Positions 1 to 5,638 of a DNA stretch of 13,033 nucleotides are shown here, piece by piece; position 1 is the first letter of the stretch; every line of letters begins with the position of its first letter. The translations under genes were made by a program, and so were the position numbers. The stretch lies in NCBI GenBank assembly GCA_046155505.1, contig JBJXFK010000047.1, forward strand, positions 1 through 13,033, written 5' to 3'. This DNA comes from JBJXFK01 sp046155505. Lineage in GTDB: Bacteria; Planctomycetota; Phycisphaerae; UBA1845; Fen-1342. The notes beneath the pieces are model-generated. The model saw nothing but the letters and a program-made list of their open reading frames with translations. It made no database searches and was not told the DNA's origin.

Positions 1-91
1 ACCACGGCTTCAGCGCATCGTAAAAATTGTTGGCCCAGCCGTTGAAGTCACCGTCGGGCCGAGGGATGTAACTCTCACCGCCGTGAGCCAT
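1..91 (-). CDS. N-terminus of an uncharacterised protein (partial, runs off the left edge)
   Basis: Thirty codons are visible, read leftward from the ATG at 91-89. They begin MAHGGESYIPRPDGDF and continue with a Trp/Asn-rich stretch (NGWANNFYDALKPW). A strong Shine-Dalgarno GGAGG (complement of 99-103) lies 7 nt upstream and fixes the start. From memory, a family of roughly 200-250 residue proteins of unknown function in planctomycetes and some other bacteria starts with a similar YIP..D..F..W pattern and ends in a fibronectin-III-like domain. The orphan fragment at 4134-4457 looks like the C-terminal end of that family. The frame stays open upstream through the 21-bp repeat array, giving an Ala-rich product, but the ribosome-binding site argues for this start. 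Function is unknown, and only the N-terminus can be judged here. Confidence 0.7.
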   Translation of the reverse strand, partial: MAHGGESYIPRPDGDFNGWANNFYDALKPW

Positions 92-109
92 GTTCAAGCC
101 TCCGAATGC

Positions 110-340
110 CACGCCCGGATCGGCGAACGCCGCACCGGGACCGGCGCGGACGACCGCAAGACCGGTGTAGACGGTCGCCGAAGTCGCGCGGTCCGCGCTC
201 GCTCGAGCGAATATCGCGCTCGCCGCGACGAATACCACGCTCGCTCGGGCCAGCACCGCGTCCGCCGCGGCCAGCGCCGCGCCGGGACCGGCGAACCTCG
301 CACCCGCCCGGGCGAGTGCCGCTGCCGCTTCGCTCCGTCG
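110..340. repeat. 21-bp tandem repeat array
   Basis: Units of 21 bp run head to tail. Six are clear at 194-319, with diverged copies extending to about 110 and 340. A typical unit is cgcgctcgccgcgacgaata plus one base. The 16-mer cgcaccgggaccggcg (131-146) recurs with one change at 278-293. A period divisible by three keeps every frame open, so translations show heptapeptide periodicity (for example Ala-rich on the minus strand, Arg-rich on the plus strand). The array ends about 20 nt upstream of the start codon of the leftward gene, so it occupies that gene's upstream region. Unit length and lack of distinct spacers rule out a CRISPR array. Confidence 0.75.
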
Positions 341-530
341 CGCGCGTACAACACTGCTATCGGATCGTCGCTGCCCACAAATGAACACGAAATGACTGAA
401 GTTGCCCCGCTCCATGCCCCAAGCCGCACGGAATACACGACAACCCACTCGTCGCATGCTCCGACCCAGTTGGAGCCATCCCCAAACCACTCGTCCATCG
501 ACTCACGCGCCGCTCGCCGGGGGAGAAGAG

Positions 531-857
531 AAACCACAGAGGCACAGAGACACAGAGACGCACAGGGGAAGGGAACTAGGGAACAAGGGAACCAGGGAAC
601 AAGGGGAAGAGATTCAACACAGAGACGCCGAGGGCACAGAGAAGAGGGAGGGGGAAGGGCGTTGGGCGCTGGGCGCGGGGCGCGATGGAGGACTGCCGCC
701 CTCGGCTGTTTCTTGTGGAGCAGCCGCCCACGGCTGCTTTCTCCCAGCGCCCTGCGCCCGGCGCCCCGCGCCCCATTCCCCGCCATCACCCGTTTCTTCG
801 CACAACCCGGAATCCAAGACCATTCTCACGCAGAGGCGCGGAGGCGCGGAGAAGAGC
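531..857 (+). repeat. Composite dispersed-repeat block, left copy
   Basis: The motifs run in order. A cacagag stutter is at 534-566. Four 8-bp units of GGGAACWA are at 571-602. A second cacagag/gccgagg stutter is at 612-645, followed by GC-rich gggcgct repeats. A hairpin element with arms 719-726 and 731-738 comes next. A 60-bp module at 791-850 contains cggaatccaagaccattctc and cgcagaggcgcggaggcgcg. The same three landmark modules occur in the same order, inverted, at 3901-4120. The two 60-bp modules match at about 52 of 60 positions by eye. Such stuttering cacagagacacagag elements are known as dispersed intergenic repeats in several bacterial phyla. No transposase is encoded. Confidence 0.75.
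719..738. other. Stem-loop within the left repeat block
   Basis: Arms AGCAGCCG (719-726) and CGGCTGCT (731-738) form a perfect 8-bp stem with a 4-nt CCCA loop. It is preceded by ttgtgg, as in the homologous hairpin at 3994-4018. The T-tract after it on the plus strand is short (TTTCT), so it is a poor intrinsic terminator in that direction. On the minus strand it lies about 130 nt beyond the kinase-LRR stop codon with no U-run. It could still end or protect that transcript. Confidence 0.5.
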
Positions 858-871
858 GCCGCAGCCGCGCA

Positions 872-1972
872 CTATCGGATGATCAGAAGATTGGGCCGGG
901 CTTCCCGCAGCGCCGCCACCCCCGCGTCCGTCACCTTCGTGCCGGCGAGGCTCAGCGTGGTCAGGGCCTTGAGGCCGGAGTCCGCGCGGGCGAGCTGCGC
1001 AAGCCCCGCGTCCGTCACCTTCGTGCGGCCGAGGTTCAGCGTGGACAGGGCCTTGAGGCCGGTGTCCGCGCGGGCGAGTTGCGCCAGCCCCTCGTCCGTC
1101 ACCTTCGTGCCGCGGAGGTCCAGCGTGGTCAGGGCCTTGGGGCCGGAGTCCGCGCGGGCGAGCAGCGCCAGCCCCGCGTCCGTCACCTGCGTGTCGCTGA
1201 GTTCCAGTGTGGTCAGGGCCTTGAGGCCGGTATCCGCGCGGGCGAGCTGCGCAACCCCTGCGTCACTAACTTGCGTGCCGCTGAGGTTCAACGTCGTCAG
1301 CGCCTTGAGGCCTGACTCCGCGCGGGCAAGCTGCGTCAGCCCCGCGTCCGTCGCCTTCGTATAACCGAGGTCCAGCGCGATCAGGGCTTTGAGGCCGGTA
1401 TCCGGGCGGGCGAGCTGCGTCAGCCCCGCGTCCGTCACCCGTGTGTGCTTGAGGCCCAGCGTGATCAGGGCCTTGAGGCCCGTATCCGGGCGGGCGAGCT
1501 GCGTCAGCCCGGCGTCCGTCACCTGCGTGTAGTACAAGTCCAATGTGGTCAGGGCTTTGAGGCCGCTATCCGCACGGGCGAGTTGCATTACCCCTGCGTC
1601 CGTCAATTTAGCATGCCAGAGCTTCAGCTGCGTAACGGCTTTGAGGCCTGTGCTCGGGCGTGCGAGTTGCGACAGCCCCGCGTCCGTCACCGTTGTGTGT
1701 ATGAGGTTTAGTTCGGTCAGGGCCTTGAGTCCGGTATCCGCATGGGCGAGCTCGGTCAGCCCCGCGTCGGTCACCAGGGTGTTGCATAGATTCAAGGTGG
1801 TTAGATTCTTTAGGCCTGTGTTCGGGCGTGCGAGTTGCGCGAGCCCCGCGTCCGTCACCTTCGTGTCGGTGAGGTTCAGCGCGGTCAGGGCCTTGAGGCC
1901 GGTATCCGCGCGGGCGAGCCAAGCCATTCCCGCGTCGGTGATCGCATCATCGAAAAGATCCAACGCCGTGAC
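872..1972 (-). repeat. 84-bp coding tandem array (13 LRR units)
   Basis: Codons for residues 526-891 of the kinase form thirteen head-to-tail 84-bp units, each encoding 28 residues around the core VTDAGLxQLARxDTGLKA. The unit core is strongly conserved at nucleotide level, for example gggccttgaggccggt (plus strand) recurs with few changes. Variation is concentrated at the two or three residues after each LTxLxL strand and in the ADTG/ADSG/PDTG turn. The first unit (LDLFDDAITDAGMAWLA) and the last (ending LREARPNLLIIR) are the most diverged, as expected for capping repeats. Confidence 0.9.
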
Positions 1973-3547
1973 CCGACTCCACGCCGCGATGTCGAGCGAC
2001 GCATTGGGGTCCAGCCCGAGGCTTTCTCGCGCGGCTTCCTCGATCAGCGCGATTTGCTCGCGCAACTCTGGCGTATCTTGCAGTAACGGCGATTGCGGCG
2101 GTTGTGCGGTCCGGGGCGGGTGGGCGGCCGTCGCGTTGACCTCAACGGGCGTTGCTGCCAGTGCGGCGACTGGAGGAGCAGGGCTACCAAGCAAAACCCG
2201 CAGTTCATTCACCAGAGCGCCCGCATGTTCCGGTCGCTCGGCCGGGTCGGAATCGACACAGCGCTCGATGAGCGAAATCATGTCGTCGGAAACCGAGAGC
2301 GCTCGGAGCTGGCGCTTCCATCCCACTCCACGCGGAGCCGATTTGTTGAAATCCCCCAGCAGCAACTGCCACCAGATGACACCCAGTGCAAAAATGTCGT
2401 TTCGAGGATCGGGTACTGCGCCAGAAATTTGCTCGTCGGGTGCGTACCGAGGTGTGTGCGATGCGAGCGCGTCGAGAGTAAACGAGGAACCAAGGCGACC
2501 GAGTGTGCGTATTCGCGTGGCCTGCTGATTCTCTTCGGCGGTTCGGAGGATGGCGCCGATCCCGAAGTCGGTCACTTTGAAACGCGATCCGCGCGGGCGG
2601 GCGGGCACAAGCACATTCGCGGGTTTCAGGTCGCGGTGAACGATTGGCTCGGGTCGACCAAGCTCTCTGCCGTGATCGTGCGCGGCGTGAACAATATCCG
2701 CGAGGTCGGCCACGACTTCTGCGACGAATTGGCCGCGCTGCGCGTTCGTCACCGGATTCGCGAGAAACCATGAGGCGAGGTCGGTTCCATCGACGAACTC
2801 GTACTCCAGACAAAGAGGCACTTCCCCGCGGCGTGGGTGAATCTCTTCCAACCGCACAATGCCGGGATGGTCGAGACGCTGCGCCAGCCGGGCTTCGTGG
2901 AGCAGTGCCGCATCCTCGCCGAGGCAAAACTTAAGAGCTACGCGGCGATCGGCGAAACCGGACTTGCGGGCTTCCCAGACCTCGCCGAAAGTGCCCGAAC
3001 CCAGCAAGCGCACCAGCGTCCGGTTGTAAACCGGTTCTTCGCCCGCGGCGAATCGCGGCATCGGCGGAAGAAATGCGGCGAGGTCCAGCGCGGTGCGCAT
3101 CGGCAGGTCGGCGGGCACCGTGCGACCGGTCGGGTCTTCCGGACGTTGGAGTGTGCGGCGAACGCGCTCGGGGAGGATCGAGGCGTAGCTTGTCAATAGC
3201 GCTCGATCCTGCTCGGGCATTTCCGGTGCAATTTCAGCGAGTGCCGTGGACATTTGCGCGGCAGCTTGCGGAGCGCTGGACCGGGCGATTTCGGCGATCT
3301 GCCGCCGCACTTCATTTTGTGTTGTCGGCTCAAGTGCCGTTTCGATATTGGATGCCGAAGGCGGCTTTTCGGGACCGCCGCCGATCTGACGACAGAGGTC
3401 CTCAAAGACGCCGATTCCGAAATCGACAGCTCCCTCAACAACTGTACCCGCGCCATAGGGTGTGCCCAGCGCATAGGCAAGCTTCTTCACGCCGATTTTG
3501 CTGGCGGTGATCGCGATCGCGCGAAATAGCCTTGATGCGAGGCCCAT
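872..3547 (-). CDS. Hanks-type Ser/Thr protein kinase with 13 C-terminal leucine-rich repeats
   Basis: The product has 891 residues from the ATG at 3547, which has GGGAGAG 8 nt upstream. A longer TTG-started frame from 3643 is open but would begin upstream of the likely -10 box. Residues 1-175 are of unknown function. The kinase domain spans about 177-453. It has the glycine loop GSGTFGEV (183-190), VALK with Lys206, HRDLKPAN (304-311, catalytic Asp306), DFG (327-329), YAPDEQ in the activation segment and DIFALG (384 on). All catalytic residues are present, so it should be active. A Pro/Ala-rich linker (455-489) leads to thirteen 28-residue repeats (526-891) close to LTTLDLxxTxVTDAGLxQLA. I see no convincing membrane segment between kinase and repeats, so the LRR domain is probably cytoplasmic. 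The substrate and ligand are unknown. Kinase-LRR proteins are common in planctomycetes. Confidence 0.93.
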   Translation of the reverse strand: MGLASRLFRAIAITASKIGVKKLAYALGTPYGAGTVVEGAVDFGIGVFEDLCRQIGGGPEKPPSASNIETALEPTTQNEVRRQIAEIARSSAPQAAAQMSTALAEIAPEMPEQDRALLTSYASILPERVRRTLQRPEDPTGRTVPADLPMRTALDLAAFLPPMPRFAAGEEPVYNRTLVRLLGSGTFGEVWEARKSGFADRRVALKFCLGEDAALLHEARLAQRLDHPGIVRLEEIHPRRGEVPLCLEYEFVDGTDLASWFLANPVTNAQRGQFVAEVVADLADIVHAAHDHGRELGRPEPIVHRDLKPANVLVPARPRGSRFKVTDFGIGAILRTAEENQQATRIRTLGRLGSSFTLDALASHTPRYAPDEQISGAVPDPRNDIFALGVIWWQLLLGDFNKSAPRGVGWKRQLRALSVSDDMISLIERCVDSDPAERPEHAGALVNELRVLLGSPAPPVAALAATPVEVNATAAHPPRTAQPPQSPLLQDTPELREQIALIEEAARESLGLDPNASLDIAAWSRVTALDLFDDAITDAGMAWLARADTGLKALTALNLTDTKVTDAGLAQLARPNTGLKNLTTLNLCNTLVTDAGLTELAHADTGLKALTELNLIHTTVTDAGLSQLARPSTGLKAVTQLKLWHAKLTDAGVMQLARADSGLKALTTLDLYYTQVTDAGLTQLARPDTGLKALITLGLKHTRVTDAGLTQLARPDTGLKALIALDLGYTKATDAGLTQLARAESGLKALTTLNLSGTQVSDAGVAQLARADTGLKALTTLELSDTQVTDAGLALLARADSGPKALTTLDLRGTKVTDEGLAQLARADTGLKALSTLNLGRTKVTDAGLAQLARADSGLKALTTLSLAGTKVTDAGVAALREARPNLLIIR

Positions 3548-3611
3548 GCGAAAGGCTCTCCCGGGGTGCAGCTTCTGGCGGAAAGTGTGACGCGCGCGGC
3601 GTAAACCCGCA

Positions 3612-3617
3612 ATTATA
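3612..3617 (-). promoter_or_regulatory. Probable -10 box for the kinase-LRR gene
   Basis: The minus strand reads a perfect TATAAT here, in otherwise GC-rich DNA. Transcription would start near 3604-3606, leaving a leader of about 58 nt before the ATG at 3547 and excluding the upstream TTG (3643) and ATG (3631) starts. No good -35 hexamer is seen at 16-18 nt. TTGGCC lies 20 nt away. The call rests on one hexamer and its consistent position. Confidence 0.45.
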
Positions 3618-3956
3618 AGCGCACCGGACATTTGGAAGGCCAACGCGCTGTGCGAAGAACGTCTCTAATCCTCGCGCGCGCTGCGGGACGCGGGGCGATC
3701 CTCGGGTGCGACACCTCAAACGCAATCAGCGCAGCTCTCGGGCTGTACTCTGACCCAACGAGCTCTTGTGGCGCGCCAAATTCCTAATTCGCTGGTCGCG
3801 GGGCGGGGTTCCACGCCCTATCGGTTCCGTCCCGTAGAACCCTGAACCCGCGCCGCGGTCCCATGATCCCTCATTCCCTCGATCCCTTTCCCCCAAATTC
3901 CCCGCGCCTTCGCGGCTCTGCGTGAGGATGATCTTGGATTCCGGGCGGTGCGAAGA

Positions 3957-3975
3957 GACGGGTTACAAACCCGTC
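3957..3975. other. Short perfect hairpin GACGGGTT-ACA-AACCCGTC
   Basis: Eight-base arms at 3957-3964 and 3968-3975 are exact reverse complements around a 3-nt loop. It sits at the edge of the 60-bp module of the right repeat block and has no counterpart in the left block. There is no T-tract. It looks like part of a mobile or dispersed intergenic element rather than a terminator. Confidence 0.5.
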
Positions 3976-3993
3976 CCACATGGGCTGCGGGAT

Positions 3994-4018
3994 AAAAAAA
4001 CAGCCGATGGCGGCTGTT
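3994..4018 (-). terminator. Intrinsic terminator-like hairpin on the minus strand
   Basis: On the minus strand, arms AACAGCCG and CGGCTGTT (4011-4018 and 3999-4006) enclose a 4-nt loop. The U-run begins within the 3' arm, giving TTTTTTTTAT. This is the form of a Rho-independent terminator. It lies about 590 nt beyond the stop codon of the oxidoreductase that ends the lpx operon and upstream of the kinase promoter, so it could insulate the two units. It also belongs to the dispersed repeat (a homologue is at 719-738), so termination may be a by-product. Confidence 0.55.
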
Positions 4019-4133
4019 CCACAAAGTTCGCTGACCCCTGAACCCCGACCCCTGAACCCTTTTTTATGTCTAGTGAAGTTCTCTGTGCATTCTCGGTGTC
4101 TCTGTGTCTCTGTGGTGAATCTTCTTTTCGGTA

Positions 4134-4457
4134 TTGCAGTCGGCAGGTTGGCGGGTCGATGCTGGAGGCGGAAACCCGTTGCAGCACACGCTGCGCTTTG
4201 TGGACTCGGCCTCGCCGACGCGGCGGGCCAAGCCGCCGGGCGTGCTGGGCGTCGAGATCTGGAACAAGATCGGCACGACGCCGCCGACGGGCGAGAGCGA
4301 GCTGCGCTTTGTGGCGGTGTTCACGAGCCAGCCGTATGTGCTGGATTTTGCCTCGGAAGACGGCGGCAAGACGGCGTACTACTGGTTGCGCTGGGTGAAC
4401 CCGACCGGCGAACGCGGGCCCTGGAGCGAACAGGCGGCGGCGACGATCGCGGCTTAA
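4134..4457 (+). pseudogene. Orphan C-terminal fragment of the MAHGGESY-type protein family
   Basis: The plus frame ending at TAA 4455-4457 reads QHTLRFVDSASPTRRAKPPG, then GVLGVEIWNKIG, ELRFVAV, and GGKTAYYWLRWVNPTGERGP before WSEQAAATIAA. From memory this matches the C-terminal fibronectin-III-like half of uncharacterised ~200-250 residue proteins whose N-termini resemble the gene start at 1-91. About 170 N-terminal codons are missing. Homology appears to begin near 4180. The frame opens only with a TTG at 4134 that abuts a dispersed repeat and has no ribosome-binding site. It is probably a decayed paralogue truncated at the repeat. An alternative is a short functional Fn3-like protein, which I think less likely. 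Confidence 0.6.
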
Positions 4458-4575
4458 GTGCGGCGGCAGGAGAGAATGTTGCGGAGCGCCGGTCGCGCGG
4501 CGATCGGCGATCCGCTGACTTTTTGGGAGCGCGGTGCGATGGCCGCGAGTTCGGTTGGTCGGGGGCCGCCTGCGC

Positions 4576-4619
4576 GCGATACTCCATGCTAGGCACTAGA
4601 TACTGAGCACTAGGCACTA
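4576..4619. repeat. Stuttering TAGGCACTA repeat at the 3' end of the oxidoreductase gene
   Basis: The plus strand reads near-repeats of gctaggcacta, gatactga and gcactaggcacta. It resembles the stutter-type dispersed repeats elsewhere in the window, such as the gcgagtag units at 6541-6622. The repeat enters the end of the oxidoreductase gene: on the minus strand its GTGCC-TAG supplies the last codons and the TAG stop (4610-4612). Confidence 0.55.
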
Positions 4620-5638
4620 AACAGCGGCTTCTCTTCGCCCCAGTTGTGCGTGTTCAATGAGGTGACGATTTGCTCGGCCAGGCGGACGGCGGCGACGCCG
4701 TCTTCGACGCTGACCGGTGGTCGCTTGCGATCGCGGACGCATTCCAGGAATGTTTCCAACTCGTCTTGCAGCGCATCTTTGGACGAGACCACCAGCGGCT
4801 CGACGTTGACCATCTTGCTGTAGTCGGCGGCGGTGAATTGCGACACGTCTTCGATATTGCGTTCGCGAGCGAATTTCAGGATGTCGATGTTGTTGGCCAG
4901 CGTGATCGCCACGCCGACCTTCTTTTGATAATCGAGCGAGACGTATGCATTTGTCGCGAAGGCACGCAGCTTGCGTTCGGTTTTCAGCGCGAGGCGCGAC
5001 GCCGTGAGCGTGGCGACCGCGCCGTTTTTGAACATGACCCGCGCGTTGGCGATGTCCTCGTGACCGGCGAGCACTTTTACGCCGACCGCGTCGACGCGGA
5101 CCGGCTCGTCGCGGATGAGATCGAGCACGATGTCGATGTCGTGGATCATCATGTCGAAGACCACGCCGATGTCGGCCGAGCGGAATGTGAACGGGCTGAT
5201 GCGGTGCGTTTCGACGAATTTGGGCCGCAGGCCGAGCTTCTGTGCCGCGCGGACGGCGGGATTGAAGCGCTCAGTGTGGCCGACTCCAACTACAGTGCCG
5301 TGTTTTTTGGCGAGCGATGCGATCTCTTCGGCCTCGGCAGCCGATGACGCGATCGGCTTTTCGATCAATACGCCGATGCCGCGCTCGATCAGCGGTCGCG
5401 AGGCCGACAGATGAAATTTCGTAGGCACGGCGACGGTCACGGCTGCGACGTCGCCCATTTCCGGAGTGAGCTCGCGGCCAAAGGCGACGCCGAGCGGTTC
5501 GGCGGCGGCGCGGGCGCGGTCGATGTCGTGGTCGATCACCGCGACGAGTTTCGCCTGTGGCATTTGCGAATAGACGCGAACGTGGTGCTTGCCCATGTGG
5601 CCCGCGCCGATGACGGCGACCGGCATTGGATTGCTCAT
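4610..5638 (-). CDS. Gfo/Idh/MocA family NAD(P)-dependent oxidoreductase
   Basis: The protein has 342 residues, typical for the family. The N-terminal Rossmann fold begins VAVIGAGHMGKHH with GxGxxG at 11-16. EKP at 93-95 is the family's conserved Lys-Pro pair. The second domain carries MMIHDIDI (163-170) with the His-Asp signature. The ATG (5636-5638) overlaps the lpxA stop as ATGA, indicating translational coupling. In Acidithiobacillus and Leptospira the related enzyme GnnA, encoded near lpxA, oxidises the 3-hydroxyl of UDP-GlcNAc before GnnB transaminates it, giving amide-linked lipid A precursors. The position makes a UDP-sugar 3-dehydrogenase role plausible here, but no PLP aminotransferase lies in the window. 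Family assignment is firm; the substrate is inferred. The stop codon lies in a dispersed repeat, so the extreme C-terminus (LFSA) may be recently altered. Confidence 0.93.
   Translation of the reverse strand: MSNPMPVAVIGAGHMGKHHVRVYSQMPQAKLVAVIDHDIDRARAAAEPLGVAFGRELTPEMGDVAAVTVAVPTKFHLSASRPLIERGIGVLIEKPIASSAAEAEEIASLAKKHGTVVGVGHTERFNPAVRAAQKLGLRPKFVETHRISPFTFRSADIGVVFDMMIHDIDIVLDLIRDEPVRVDAVGVKVLAGHEDIANARVMFKNGAVATLTASRLALKTERKLRAFATNAYVSLDYQKKVGVAITLANNIDILKFARERNIEDVSQFTAADYSKMVNVEPLVVSSKDALQDELETFLECVRDRKRPPVSVEDGVAAVRLAEQIVTSLNTHNWGEEKPLFSA

Larger units (their letters stand above)
92..871. other. Gene-free stretch: tandem array plus composite dispersed repeats
   Basis: This 780-nt stretch separates the leftward gene at 1-91 from the 3' end of the kinase-LRR gene. 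It holds a 21-bp tandem array (clearest at 194-319), an unremarkable segment (about 341-530), and a chain of dispersed-repeat motifs (531-857). All open frames across it give Arg-, Pro- or Ala-rich translations typical of shadow frames, and none has a convincing ribosome-binding site apart from that of the leftward gene. I see no tRNA-like or other RNA gene. Confidence 0.7.
3901..4120 (-). repeat. Composite dispersed-repeat block, right copy (inverted)
   Basis: Read on the minus strand from 4120 to 3901, the order is a caccacagagacacagag stutter (4081-4120), a ggggttcagggg stutter (about 4027-4066), a terminator-like hairpin (3994-4018), a GACGGGTT/AACCCGTC hairpin (3957-3975), and a 60-bp module (3901-3960). 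The outer-to-inner order of the three shared modules is the same as in the left block at 531-857. The two blocks are therefore an inverted pair flanking the kinase-LRR gene. The right block lacks the GGGAACWA array and carries the GACGGGTT hairpin instead. Confidence 0.75.
3548..4133. other. Gene-free stretch upstream of the kinase gene
   Basis: This 586-nt stretch carries the kinase promoter region (3548-3640), about 150 nt in which I see nothing recognisable (3641-3790), stuttering ccctgaaccc/gatccctc motifs (3830-3895), the right composite repeat block with two strong hairpins (3901-4120), and a short junction before the orphan coding fragment. The short open frames over it are GC-driven shadows without ribosome-binding sites. 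Confidence 0.6.

Noticed and set aside
110..340. Possible CRISPR array
   Set aside because: The units are 21 bp, directly abutting and without spacers. The 84-bp LRR units are likewise contiguous coding repeats.
92..415. Upstream extension of the leftward gene as an Ala-rich N-terminus, reaching an ATG at 415
   Set aside because: The frame is open, but the GGAGG ribosome-binding site 7 nt before the ATG at 91 and the repeat origin of the upstream codons favour the shorter start.
370..500. Minus-strand stretch reading MDEWFGDGSNWVGACDEWVV
   Set aside because: It looks briefly protein-like, but there is no ribosome-binding site. The frame soon becomes Arg-rich repeat, and I recognise no family.
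83..1315. 410-codon plus-strand open frame with periodic Arg-rich repeats
   Set aside because: It runs through the 21-bp array and dispersed repeats and then antisense to the LRR units. Its periodicity is inherited from those DNA repeats.
3548..3643. Longer kinase start at the TTG 3643 or ATG 3631
   Set aside because: The best -10 box (3612-3617) lies inside this extension, and the ATG at 3547 has the only good ribosome-binding site.
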